A DNA stretch of 64,000 nt from Vibrio mangrovi. GTDB taxonomy: Bacteria > Pseudomonadota > Gammaproteobacteria > Enterobacterales > Vibrionaceae. Positions 9,979-19,995 of this stretch are shown here, one piece after another. Location of the stretch: positions 434,001 through 498,000 of the forward strand of contig NZ_AP024883.1 of the NCBI RefSeq assembly GCF_024346955.1, in the 5' to 3' direction. The notes below the pieces were generated by a model that did no database searches, was not told the DNA's origin, and saw nothing but the letters and a program-made list of their open reading frames with translations. The first letter of the stretch is position 1. Each line of letters starts with the position of its first letter. The position numbers and the translations under genes were made by a program.

Positions 9979-12900
9979 ATGACAGATACACGCTTTTCTA
10001 TTGATGAGTTGTCACCGGAAGAAATGATGGCAATTCTTGAGCAACTGGAACAGGATGGGGCGTTACAGCCCCAGATTCCCGGACAGGAGATGATCGTTGC
10101 TGCTGATGAGAGCCGACGGGAATTTCCCCTTTCTCTGGCACAACAACGGTTGTGGGTTCTGTCCCAAATGGATGCTGCAACTACAGCTGCATATATTATT
10201 GCCGCAGGTCTACGGATTCAGGGGCCGCTGAATATGTCGGCTTTAACTCAGGCTCTGGATCATCTGGTTGTTCGTCATTCGGCTTTGCGAACCCACATCG
10301 AAATTCGCTCCGGGAAACCGATGCAGATCATCAGTCCGCCGGATTGTGGTTTTCCGCTGGAAATCAATGACTCTGTGTCAGATGAAGCCGATATCGCTTA
10401 TGAGGAACCCCGGTTTGATTTGACCAGAGGACGACTGGTGCAAGGGCGTTTAATCCGCCAGACGGAAACGGATCATACTTTGTATATTGCGATGCATCAT
10501 ATCATCGCCGACGGCTGGTCAATGGGAATCCTGACGGAAGAGCTGAGCACGTTATACCGTGCTTTTGCTCAGGGGATGAAGGATCCACTGCCGCTTCCCG
10601 CCATTCAGTTCGGCGACTATGCATTGTGGCAGCAGGAACATGTGCAGGGAGACATGCTGGAACGACAGCAGCAGTACTGGATCTCTCATCTGCAGGGTGC
10701 TCCGGAATTTCTGGCGTTGCCAACAGATCGTCCCCGTCCCGAGCTGCGGGATTATATCGGCAGCAATGTCATGGTGACACTGGATGCAGACTTGACTGCG
10801 GGCCTGAGAGCTTTAAGTCAGCGGCACGGATGTACGCTGTATATGACGTTGCTAGCTAGTTGGGCTACCCTGATGAGCCGTCTGGCCGGTCAGGAAGAAG
10901 TGGTGATTGGTACACCGGTTGCCGGACGGACCCGGAAAGAAGTTGGTCATCTGATCGGCATGTTCGTCAATACTCAGGCGCTGCGTATCGATTTCTCTCA
11001 GCCTTTAAATACGGAAGCTCTGCTGGCTCAGGTCAAAGCCACATCTCTGGCGGCACAGTCAAATCAGGATATTCCTTTTGAACAGGTTGTTGAGGCCGTT
11101 GCACCACAACGGAGCCTGTCTTATTCACCCGTATTTCAGGTGTTATTTACGCTGCAGAATCAACCGAAGGTCGAAGCTGAGCTGGCTGATATGCGCCTGT
11201 CTCATGTTGAGGTTCCGGACACATCCGCCAAGGTTGATCTGGCCTTGATCATGACTGAATGTGATGACCATTTATCCGGAACGCTGAACTATGCGACTGC
11301 TCTGTTTGAACCGGCAACGATCGAGCGCTATTTCAGTTACTGGAAATGTCTGCTGGAAGGTATGGTGGCAGAAAACCATCCGTGTGTGCAGACGCTGCCG
11401 ATTCTGCCTGAAGCCGAACGAACTTATCTGATACAGGAGCTGAACCGGACAGCAATGGATTTTGCTGAAGATGTCTGTATTCATCAACTGTTCGAAGAAT
11501 TTGTCTGGGAAACCCCGGATGCAACAGCGCTGGTGACCGATTGTGAATCTCTGACTTATGGCGAGTTAAATACGCGGGCCAACCAGCTGGCTCACTGGCT
11601 GGTTGAGCAGGGCGTTCGGCCTGACAGCCGGGTTGCGGTGTCTCTGCCTCGTAGTGCAGATTTACTCATTGCTATGTTAGCAGCGATGAAAGCCGGTGGG
11701 GTTTATGTACCGATGGACCCGAATTATCCGGATGGACGTCTGATCCATATGCTGACGGATAGCGCACCGCAAGTTCTGATTACCCATGCTGACGTACGGC
11801 CGCGCTTGGGAGACATTCCACAGGGTTGTACTGAAGTTGATATCAATACGCAACGCCACTTATGGGCAGGGTATGCTACGACAAACCTAGATGCTCAGGC
11901 ACTCAATCTGACTTCCCGGCATCTGGCATACATTATCTATACCTCGGGTTCAACCGGAAAGCCGAAAGGCGTCATGATCGAACATCATGGTCTGTGCAAC
12001 GTATCATTTGCCCAGCGAAAGATGCTTGGTGTCGGCAAAGACAGCCGGGTATTACAGTTCGGCTCAATCAGTTTTGATGCGAGTCTGTTTGAGATGGTGC
12101 TGGGAATCTGCTCGGGTGCCGAGCTGCACTTTGCCGGCCCCGGTCAACCGCTGGGAGAAGAATTGCTGACAATTCTCAAATCACGTCGCATTACCCATGC
12201 ACCTTTACCTCCTGCGGCGCTGGCAAGTATGCGGACTGATGTTCTGTTACCCGATTTGAAAATGCTCCTCACTGCCGGGGAAGCGGTGACCCGCACGGTA
12301 ATTGAACCTTGGCTGACCGAAGGGCGGATGGTCTATAACGGATATGGTCCGACGGAGACCACCATTTGGGGAACGACATGTGCATTGCATCAGGGCTTTG
12401 AAGGGCAGCCGCCGATCGGATTGCCCAGACCGAACGGGAAGATTTATATCCTTGATTCTGCCGGTGAACCGGTTCCTGTAGGCGTGACCGGCGAAATTTA
12501 CATTGGTGGTGTCGGGATTGCCCGGGGATATCTGAACCGTCCCGAACTGACCGGAGAGCGCTTTGTTCCGGACCCGTTTTCAGCACAACCTGATGCCCGT
12601 ATGTATCGCACCGGTGATCTGGGTTGCTGGAAACAGGATGGGCTGATTCACTATCAGGGACGTTGCGATAATCAGGTAAAAATCCGCGGATACCGTATCG
12701 AACTGGGCGAGATTGAAACAGCGCTTCGCCGTTGCGTGGGGATTCAGGATGCGGTCGTTACAGCCCAGAAAGACAAGCGGGGCAATCAGCGTTTAGTGGG
12801 ATATTATACCCAAACGGCAGCAACAACAGTTTCTCTGGCCGATCTGAAATCCCGTCTGAATGAGACGCTACCTGATTATATGATTCCGTCCGCTTACATG

Positions 12901-15900
12901 TTACTGACGCAATTGCCCCTGACACCGAACGGGAAGGTAGATCATAAAGCGTTGCCACCTGCCGATGAAACGGCATTTGCCCACCGGGAATATGAAGCAC
13001 CACAAAGTGATATCGAGCAATTACTGGCAACGATCTGGAGTGACTTACTGGGCATCAGCCAGGTCGGGCGTCAGGATCACTTCTTTGAACTGGGTGGTCA
13101 TTCATTGCTTTCGGTTCAGCTCATCGAACAACTTCGTCAGCGTGGATATCACCTTAGTGTGAAATCTTTATTCAACCATCCGACACTGGCATCTCTGGCA
13201 CTGGCTTTGTCTGAAGATAGATCAGTTGTAGAAACAGCAGTGCCGCAGAATCTGATTCCTGAACAGTGCACTGAGATTCTTCCTGAGATGTTACCGTTAA
13301 CCGATCTGACTTCAGCAGAAATTGATGTGATTGCTGCCAGTGTTACCGGTGGTACTGCCAATATTCAGGACATTTATCCGCTGGCACCGTTACAGGAAGG
13401 AATTCTGTATCATCATATTCTTCAGAAAGACAGTGATCCGTATATTACGCCGGTCATTCTGACCTTTGAGCAGAAATCCCGGATGACTCATTTTCTGACG
13501 GCCTTGCAGGCAGTTATTCAGCGCCACGATATTCTGCGTACAGGGATTGTCTGGGACGGACTGCGGGAAGCACAACAGGTAGTCTGGCGGGATGCGCCAT
13601 TGTCTGTTCATGAGTTACAGATTCATGAACTGTCACAGGATGAATTGGCTCCGGCGACGGGAGGCCCTGAACAAGATATTGTCCGGATATTGCAGGAACA
13701 TTTTGCTCCTTCCAGGGTGCCGATGGATGTGTCTCAGGCTCCGATGCTGGCTGTTCATTTTATGGAAGACCCTGCCAATGATCGCTGGGTAATGTGTCTG
13801 CTTCAGCATCACTTATGTATGGATCACACCACACTGGAACTCGTGATTGAGGAAGTTCAGGCGCATCTGTTGGGACAGGAGCAATCCCTGCCGCATCCGA
13901 TACCGTTCCGTAATTTTGTCGCTCAGGCCCGGGCTGAACTGGACAAACAAACCTATGTTGATTATTTCCGCGAACAGTTAGCGGATATAGAGACGACTTC
14001 GGCACCATTTGATCTGCTGGAAACGCAGAGTCGCGGACATCAGATTGAGTCGTTGCGTCACCCTGTGGATGATGGACTGGCACAGCAGATACGCACACAG
14101 GCCCGGTTATACGGGGTCAGCGCAGCAAGTCTGTTCCATCTGGCCTGGGGCATGGTTATTCGTGCGACGACCGGCCGGGATGATGTAGTCTTCGGAACCG
14201 TTCTGTTTGGCCGGATGGCTGGCGGAGATGGTGCTGACCGGGCTCTGGGCATGTTCCTTAATACACTGCCGTTGCGTTTATCTCTCGGGGATATCGCAAC
14301 CGGCGAGGCGGTCCGGACAACGCATCGCTTACTGGCTGAGTTGCTGAATTATGAACATGCACCGCTGTCGCAGGTGCAGAAATGTAGTGGCGTTAGTGCT
14401 CCGGCACCTTTATTTACCTCACTGCTAAATTACCGTTATCAGGGAGGAAGTTCACAAACGAAAGTTGATGCCGAGCAGTCAGAGTTCGCCTGGCAAGGTA
14501 TTGATATGCTGATGAACGAAGAACGGACCAACTATCCGGTCGGTTTATCGGTCGATGATCTGGAAGGTGTGGGATTCAGTCTGGATTTGAAAGTCGATCA
14601 CCGTATCGGCGCAGAGCTAATCGCTGTGATGGTCGAAAATGCACTGACTGCGCTGATGACAGCTCTGGAAGCCGATTCAGACCGCCCGGTTCATCAACTG
14701 AATATTCTGCCGGACAGTGAACGCGAAAGAGTGCTGGAAACCTTTAACCAGACCAAAGTTCCATTCCCGGAAGATGACTGTATTCACTCACTGATTGAAG
14801 GACAGGTAGCGAGAAATCCCGATGCAACGGCGGTGATATTTGAAGAGCAATTACTGAGTTACGCTGAGCTGAACCGTCAGGCCAACCAACTGGCCCGCTG
14901 GCTGGTGGAACTGGGCGTGCGTCCGGACAGCCGGGTCGCGGTGTGTCTGGAACGCAGCTGTGAGCTGGTGGTGTCACTGCTGGCAATTCTTAAAGCCGGA
15001 GGTGCCTATGTACCGTTAGACCCCGGTTACCCGACCGAACGGCTGGAATATATGCTGTCCGACAGTGAGCCGGTGGTGCTGATTACCACCGGAACACTGC
15101 TGGAAAGTCTGGGTCAGACACCGGCAGCAACGCGTCTGGTGGATTTATCTTCGCTGGTTCAGCCCTGGACTGATTGTCCGGATACCAACCCGAATATTCC
15201 TGAACTAACCAACCGTCATCTGGCTTACATCATCTATACCTCAGGTTCAACCGGACTGCCGAAGGGTGTGATGAACGAACACCGGGGTGTGGTCAACCGT
15301 CTGTACTGGATGAAAGAAGATTATGGTTTCGGACCGGGCGATGTGGTGTTGCAGAAAACCCCGTTCAGCTTTGATGTCTCGGTATGGGAATTCTTCTGCC
15401 CGTTATGGTCCGGTGCCACTTTGCTGATGGCCAAACCGGAAGGACACAAAGACCCGGATTATCTGAAAGATTTAATCACGTCTCAGGGTGTAACTATCCT
15501 GCACTTTGTCCCGCCGATGTTACAGAGCTTCCTTGAAGTGGTTCATGCGGGAGACTGTCGCAGTCTGCGGCTGGTGTTCTGTAGTGGTGAGGCACTGCCG
15601 GCAGAAGCGATTCGTAAGAGCTATGCCCGACTGCCGCATATCGAGCTGCATAACCTGTACGGCCCAACAGAAGCTGCGGTGGATGTCACTGCGTGGCACT
15701 GTCTACGCACACTGGCAGGCGACCGGGTTTCGATTGGTCGTCCGGTAGCCAATACCCGGATGTATGTACTGGATGGTGAAGGCCGTCCGGTGGCAGTGGG
15801 TGTTGAAGGTGAACTTTATATTGGTGGTGTTCAGGTTGCGCGGGGTTATCTGCACCGGGATGAGCTGACGGCAGAGCGGTTTGTGGCGGACCCTTATTCA

Positions 15901-18168
15901 CAAGAAACAGATGCAGTGATGTACCGGACGGGTGATGTGGGTTGCTGGCTGTCGGACGGAACGATTGAATACCGCGGCCGGAATGATGACCAGGTGAAAA
16001 TCCGGGGTTTCCGGATAGAGCTGGGAGAAATCAGTTCGGCGTTGCAGGGTTGTGTTGGTGTGAAAGACGGCGTGGTGGTTGCGCGTGCATTGGGCAGCGG
16101 TCCGGACAAACAGTTAGTGGGTTACTACACCGCAGAAGACCAAGCGGCATGCTCGGATGTTGAATCTATTAAGGCTGAGCTGAGTGGGCGTCTGCCGGTG
16201 CACATGGTGCCGGTGGCTTATGTATTACTGGATGAGATGCCGCTGACGCCGAACGGGAAGGTGAACCGTAAGGCTCTGCCGGAGCCGGATGAGCATTCGG
16301 TTGTGCGGCGTGAATATGAAGCGCCGGTGGGTGATGCTGAGATGCAACTGGCCGATATCTGGTCTTCATTGCTGGGTGTTGAACGGGTGGGTCGTTATGA
16401 CAACTTCTTTGAGTTGGGCGGACATTCCCTGCTGGCGGTGCGGATGGTCAGTGAAGCACAGAAACAGGGTGTTTCCTTAGATCTGGCAACACTGATGTCG
16501 ACTCCGGTACTGCATGAACTGGCTGTAGTTGCTGTTCAATCTAAAAATACCATTGATCAGGTGATTCCATTCCGGAATACTGGTCAGCAGTTACCGTTGT
16601 TTATTGTGCCGGAATTCAGTGGTGAACTGTTATACGGTCCGGCTCTGACGGCTGCAATTGATCCGGATGTGCCGGTGTACGGGCTCTCTGCGCCTAACCG
16701 GATGCAACCATCCCTGAAAACTTATCAGAGAATGGCTGAACGATATGTAAACATGATTCGTCAGACTCAGCCTGAAGGACCTTACCGGCTGTTTGGCTGG
16801 TCTTCCGGTGGAGTTCTTGCCTATGAAATTGCTGCTCAGTTGCTCGGTCAGGATCAGAATGTTGAGTTTCTCGGCATGCTGGATAGCTGGGTGCCGGGTG
16901 TAGTTGAACAGCCGGAACAGTCTGATGATGAGATGATAAATACCCTGAGTCATAACATGGTTGCCTATCTGGCAGAGCAGATGTCCGGACAGAGTGTGGA
17001 TCTTCCGGAACAAGGCCATTGGCGGGATTACTATCAGGCAGCATGTACTTTTGGCTGTTTACCCCAGAGCTGGACGGAAAACTATTTCCATCAGATGCTG
17101 ATCCATCAGAAAGACTTTCTCCGGGCGGAGTACCATCCTCTGCCTCTGCCGGTACATATCGATATTATTGCGGCAGAGAAATCTCCGCAAATCACGCCTC
17201 TGCTTGGATGGGATCGCGTGTTGCCGGAAGAGAATATCCATTGTGTGACGGTTCCCGGAACGCATTACGAGCTGGTGAGTGCACCTTATGTAGAGAAAGT
17301 AGGCGATTCGATTTCACAGGCTATTGTCCGGCGTCGCGAGTTTCTCCGGCAGAATCCACCGCTTCAGTCTCACAATGAGACGCCCGTGATGAAATTGCAG
17401 AATGGGGAAGCAGGTCAGCCTGTTGTCCTGTGCATTCCGGGTGCCGGAGATAATGTCTTCTCATTTGTCGATTTTGTGCATGCGATGCCTTCTGACTGGA
17501 CCGTCCTTGCGATCCAGCCTCGGGGACTGTGGGGCGGCGGTATCCCTCATTCCAGTGTTGAAGCTGCCGCGGCCTTCTATCTTCGGGCTCTGGAAGATGT
17601 TCTGGATACTCGTGATATTCATGTCGTCGGTCATTCGTTTGGTGGATGGGTTGCCGTGTCACTGGTCACTCAAATGGAAGCTCAGGGAATCTCGGTGAAA
17701 TCGCTGACGATAGCTGATTCTCGTGTCCCGATGCTGGCACATCATCAGGAATATAGTGATGTTCAGGCGTTGATACGGTTGATCGAGTTATTTGAAATGC
17801 GTGGCTGTTCACTTGGTATGACTGAAAAAGAGCTTACTCCGCTTTCGTATGATGAACGTCTTGCGCTGACGTTAAGTCGTTTGATCGAAAACGGACTGCT
17901 GCCGAAAAATACCCGTATTAGTGATTTTGCCGGTATTTTCCGGGTATTTGCGACCAATATTCGTATTTGGTTTACCCCGGATGTTTTACCTGAAACGCCG
18001 ATGACTCTGGTAATGGCTCAGGGTTCTTCTCCCGAACGCTTTGTCGGCTGGAAGACACTGATGCCTGAAATGAAGGTCTTACAGAGTCTGGGCAATCATA
18101 TGACGTTGCTGAAGCTACCTAATGTTCAGCTACTAGCTGATACCGTACAGGGTAAATCTGCTATTTAA
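9979..18168 (+). CDS. Nonribosomal peptide synthetase, terminal subunit: C-A(?)-T / C-A(Ser)-T-TE-TE
   Basis: The 2729-aa terminating synthetase. Its ATG follows the upstream NRPS stop by two bases, with an AAAGGGAAG Shine-Dalgarno inside that gene, so the two are coupled. After about 40 residues with a probable helix come: an LCL-type C domain (HHIIADG); an A domain with code D-A-F-P-L-A-G-I-W, which I cannot assign; a T domain (Ser1042); a C domain with HHILQKDSD and HHLCMDH, close to dual E/C; an A domain with the serine code D-V-W-H-F-S-L-V-D; and a T domain (Ser2150). Two alpha/beta-hydrolase thioesterase domains follow, with nucleophiles Ser2275 in GWSSGG and Ser2553 in GHSFGG. The A-T part of the last module is almost the same as those in the upstream gene. 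Tandem TEs are known in lipopeptide synthetases such as those of Pseudomonas. The product is predicted to end in L-Ser and leave by hydrolysis or cyclisation. Confidence 0.95.
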   Translation: MTDTRFSIDELSPEEMMAILEQLEQDGALQPQIPGQEMIVAADESRREFPLSLAQQRLWVLSQMDAATTAAYIIAAGLRIQGPLNMSALTQALDHLVVRHSALRTHIEIRSGKPMQIISPPDCGFPLEINDSVSDEADIAYEEPRFDLTRGRLVQGRLIRQTETDHTLYIAMHHIIADGWSMGILTEELSTLYRAFAQGMKDPLPLPAIQFGDYALWQQEHVQGDMLERQQQYWISHLQGAPEFLALPTDRPRPELRDYIGSNVMVTLDADLTAGLRALSQRHGCTLYMTLLASWATLMSRLAGQEEVVIGTPVAGRTRKEVGHLIGMFVNTQALRIDFSQPLNTEALLAQVKATSLAAQSNQDIPFEQVVEAVAPQRSLSYSPVFQVLFTLQNQPKVEAELADMRLSHVEVPDTSAKVDLALIMTECDDHLSGTLNYATALFEPATIERYFSYWKCLLEGMVAENHPCVQTLPILPEAERTYLIQELNRTAMDFAEDVCIHQLFEEFVWETPDATALVTDCESLTYGELNTRANQLAHWLVEQGVRPDSRVAVSLPRSADLLIAMLAAMKAGGVYVPMDPNYPDGRLIHMLTDSAPQVLITHADVRPRLGDIPQGCTEVDINTQRHLWAGYATTNLDAQALNLTSRHLAYIIYTSGSTGKPKGVMIEHHGLCNVSFAQRKMLGVGKDSRVLQFGSISFDASLFEMVLGICSGAELHFAGPGQPLGEELLTILKSRRITHAPLPPAALASMRTDVLLPDLKMLLTAGEAVTRTVIEPWLTEGRMVYNGYGPTETTIWGTTCALHQGFEGQPPIGLPRPNGKIYILDSAGEPVPVGVTGEIYIGGVGIARGYLNRPELTGERFVPDPFSAQPDARMYRTGDLGCWKQDGLIHYQGRCDNQVKIRGYRIELGEIETALRRCVGIQDAVVTAQKDKRGNQRLVGYYTQTAATTVSLADLKSRLNETLPDYMIPSAYMLLTQLPLTPNGKVDHKALPPADETAFAHREYEAPQSDIEQLLATIWSDLLGISQVGRQDHFFELGGHSLLSVQLIEQLRQRGYHLSVKSLFNHPTLASLALALSEDRSVVETAVPQNLIPEQCTEILPEMLPLTDLTSAEIDVIAASVTGGTANIQDIYPLAPLQEGILYHHILQKDSDPYITPVILTFEQKSRMTHFLTALQAVIQRHDILRTGIVWDGLREAQQVVWRDAPLSVHELQIHELSQDELAPATGGPEQDIVRILQEHFAPSRVPMDVSQAPMLAVHFMEDPANDRWVMCLLQHHLCMDHTTLELVIEEVQAHLLGQEQSLPHPIPFRNFVAQARAELDKQTYVDYFREQLADIETTSAPFDLLETQSRGHQIESLRHPVDDGLAQQIRTQARLYGVSAASLFHLAWGMVIRATTGRDDVVFGTVLFGRMAGGDGADRALGMFLNTLPLRLSLGDIATGEAVRTTHRLLAELLNYEHAPLSQVQKCSGVSAPAPLFTSLLNYRYQGGSSQTKVDAEQSEFAWQGIDMLMNEERTNYPVGLSVDDLEGVGFSLDLKVDHRIGAELIAVMVENALTALMTALEADSDRPVHQLNILPDSERERVLETFNQTKVPFPEDDCIHSLIEGQVARNPDATAVIFEEQLLSYAELNRQANQLARWLVELGVRPDSRVAVCLERSCELVVSLLAILKAGGAYVPLDPGYPTERLEYMLSDSEPVVLITTGTLLESLGQTPAATRLVDLSSLVQPWTDCPDTNPNIPELTNRHLAYIIYTSGSTGLPKGVMNEHRGVVNRLYWMKEDYGFGPGDVVLQKTPFSFDVSVWEFFCPLWSGATLLMAKPEGHKDPDYLKDLITSQGVTILHFVPPMLQSFLEVVHAGDCRSLRLVFCSGEALPAEAIRKSYARLPHIELHNLYGPTEAAVDVTAWHCLRTLAGDRVSIGRPVANTRMYVLDGEGRPVAVGVEGELYIGGVQVARGYLHRDELTAERFVADPYSQETDAVMYRTGDVGCWLSDGTIEYRGRNDDQVKIRGFRIELGEISSALQGCVGVKDGVVVARALGSGPDKQLVGYYTAEDQAACSDVESIKAELSGRLPVHMVPVAYVLLDEMPLTPNGKVNRKALPEPDEHSVVRREYEAPVGDAEMQLADIWSSLLGVERVGRYDNFFELGGHSLLAVRMVSEAQKQGVSLDLATLMSTPVLHELAVVAVQSKNTIDQVIPFRNTGQQLPLFIVPEFSGELLYGPALTAAIDPDVPVYGLSAPNRMQPSLKTYQRMAERYVNMIRQTQPEGPYRLFGWSSGGVLAYEIAAQLLGQDQNVEFLGMLDSWVPGVVEQPEQSDDEMINTLSHNMVAYLAEQMSGQSVDLPEQGHWRDYYQAACTFGCLPQSWTENYFHQMLIHQKDFLRAEYHPLPLPVHIDIIAAEKSPQITPLLGWDRVLPEENIHCVTVPGTHYELVSAPYVEKVGDSISQAIVRRREFLRQNPPLQSHNETPVMKLQNGEAGQPVVLCIPGAGDNVFSFVDFVHAMPSDWTVLAIQPRGLWGGGIPHSSVEAAAAFYLRALEDVLDTRDIHVVGHSFGGWVAVSLVTQMEAQGISVKSLTIADSRVPMLAHHQEYSDVQALIRLIELFEMRGCSLGMTEKELTPLSYDERLALTLSRLIENGLLPKNTRISDFAGIFRVFATNIRIWFTPDVLPETPMTLVMAQGSSPERFVGWKTLMPEMKVLQSLGNHMTLLKLPNVQLLADTVQGKSAI
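14708..16446 (+). repeat. A-T segment homogenised with the upstream serine modules
   Basis: This stretch, from the C-A linker (LPDSERERVLETFNQT) to just after the T-domain motif GGHSLLAVRM, is highly similar but not identical to about 1675-3440 and 4942-6688. The flanking condensation domain and the downstream sequence are much less similar. Identity ends sharply after the carrier helix. This is the pattern of an A-T unit exchanged or converted between genes. Confidence 0.75.
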
Positions 18169-18233
18169 CTGAAGATGTTGTGACTGCATTCATTGATTGA
18201 AAGTGGACACATTCAAACAGATGAGGAATTGAG

Positions 18234-19940
18234 ATGTTTAAATCCATTTTAAGTCGTTTTAAATGGCAGATTTTAGCTGCAACGTTTCTGAGTGTTGTTG
18301 GCGCATTGGCCGGAATTATGATGCTGAGAATCATCACCGCTCAGGTGAGTCTGATTGGTGCCGGGAAATCTCCCGGCCCTCATGCTTTTCTGATTTTCGT
18401 CGGCGCAGTGGCGACAGTCTTGGTGTTCAGTCTGGCTTCACGTTATCTGCTGGCCAAACTGAGCGCCCGGGTGGTTTACGAATTCCGTGATTCACTGGCG
18501 AAACGCCTGTTGTCGACTTCGTATGCGATGCTGGAAAAAATTGGCGGTCACCGGGTGATGGCAGCGATGAAAACCGATGCGGCGAAGCTATCCGACGGAC
18601 TGCTGTTGCTCCCCGGTTTCATCTACAGTTTAGTGACGGTTCTGCTCTGTCTGGGATACATGGTGTATACCTCATGGGAGTTGTTCTCTGTGGTCTTTGT
18701 GTTGATTGCAGTGATCGTGGTGATTGCAAGGTTTTTCCTCAAACGGGGTTTTCATCACTACATGCTGCTTCGTGAGTATGAGGATGATATGTTCGGCGGT
18801 CTGAAAACGCTGGTGGACGGGATTAAAGAATTAAGTATCAATGCTAACCGCCGGCGCTTTACCTATAACCAGATTCTTGAACCGAACTTTAAAGCGATTC
18901 GTCAACGGAGTGTGAAGGTTTCGGTGATCTTTACCATGATGGGAAGCATGGCCTCAACACTGGTCTTCTTTGTGATTGGTATTATTGTTTTCGGCAGCCG
19001 GACCTATTTCCCCAATGTACCGCTTGAAGTGATTGTGACCTTTGTTTTAACCATTCTGTATATGGTGAACCCATTACAGGGCGTCATTGATTCAATGAGC
19101 CGTTTCAGTGATTGCTCGACGTCCTATCGTAACATTGAGAGTCTGGAACTGGCGGAGCTGGATGATTTCCATCGCACAACCGAAGGGGAAAAGAAACCTG
19201 TTGCTGAGAATGAATCCTGGCAAACGCTGTCTGTCCGGGATCTGATGTTTCAGTATCAGTCAGAGGAAGATGAATATTCTTTCCATGTTGGTCCGGTTGA
19301 TGCGCAGTTCCGGCGGGGTGAAGCAATTTTTCTGACAGGTGGTAACGGCAGTGGTAAATCAACGTTTGCGAAACTGTTGGTCGGGTTATACCGGCCGGAT
19401 CAGGGCACCATTCAACTGGATGATAAGGTTGTCTCCAAAACAATTGATACGCATGACTATCAGCAGATGTTTTCGACTATCTTTTCTGACTTTCACTTAT
19501 TTGAGCACGTTCTGAATGGTGATGGCGAACCGGAAAGTGACGAAGTGATCGAGAAATATCTGGCGGATCTGGAACTGACCACCAAAGTCACATCCAAAGA
19601 CGGGAAACTCTCTTCGGTTGCGATGTCTCAGGGACAGAAGAAACGCCTGGCATTACTGATGTCTTATATTGAGGACACACCAATTTGTCTTTACGACGAA
19701 TGGGCTGCTGATCAGGATCCACGCTTCCGGGAAATTTTCTACACCCGGATCATTCCTGAACTGAAACGTCAGAACAAACTGGTGTTAGTGATTAGCCACG
19801 ATGACCGCTATTTCCATCTCGCTGATCAGTTAATCAAATTTGAAAACGGTGCTATTGTGGAAAATCTCATTCCGAATAAACACAAGGGTGCAGTAACCGA
19901 AGCCGTTGAGGAAGAAGAACTGATGACCATGTCTGTTTAA
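18234..19940 (+). CDS. Cyclic peptide export ABC transporter (SyrD/PvdE-type, fused TMD-NBD)
   Basis: A 568-aa half-transporter in the inner membrane, expected to work as a homodimer exporting the NRPS product. About six hydrophobic segments fill residues 10-290. The nucleotide-binding domain has Walker A GGNGSGKST near residue 370, a signature SQGQKKR near 463 and a Walker B region ending in LYDEWAADQDP near 487, typical of the SyrD/PvdE family. It lies 65 bp after the synthetase stop on the same strand, with GAGGAA five bases before the ATG, and is probably co-transcribed. It has no peptidase domain, which argues against a ribosomal-peptide exporter. The substrate is inferred only from position and family. 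Confidence 0.9.
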   Translation: MFKSILSRFKWQILAATFLSVVGALAGIMMLRIITAQVSLIGAGKSPGPHAFLIFVGAVATVLVFSLASRYLLAKLSARVVYEFRDSLAKRLLSTSYAMLEKIGGHRVMAAMKTDAAKLSDGLLLLPGFIYSLVTVLLCLGYMVYTSWELFSVVFVLIAVIVVIARFFLKRGFHHYMLLREYEDDMFGGLKTLVDGIKELSINANRRRFTYNQILEPNFKAIRQRSVKVSVIFTMMGSMASTLVFFVIGIIVFGSRTYFPNVPLEVIVTFVLTILYMVNPLQGVIDSMSRFSDCSTSYRNIESLELAELDDFHRTTEGEKKPVAENESWQTLSVRDLMFQYQSEEDEYSFHVGPVDAQFRRGEAIFLTGGNGSGKSTFAKLLVGLYRPDQGTIQLDDKVVSKTIDTHDYQQMFSTIFSDFHLFEHVLNGDGEPESDEVIEKYLADLELTTKVTSKDGKLSSVAMSQGQKKRLALLMSYIEDTPICLYDEWAADQDPRFREIFYTRIIPELKRQNKLVLVISHDDRYFHLADQLIKFENGAIVENLIPNKHKGAVTEAVEEEELMTMSV

Positions 19941-19958
19941 GTGGATGGTGGCTTTCAC

Positions 19959-19995
19959 GTATCAGAGCAACAAATAACACCTGTTGCTCTGATAC
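19959..19995 (+). terminator. Perfect 14-bp hairpin after the exporter gene (probable terminator)
   Basis: GTATCAGAGCAACA (19959-19972) and its exact reverse complement (19982-19995) enclose a 9-base loop, followed only by AGTTT. The stem is very stable, but the U-tract is short, so it may be a weak terminator or an mRNA-stabilising end. It sits 18 bp past the exporter stop and closes the NRPS unit. Confidence 0.55.
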
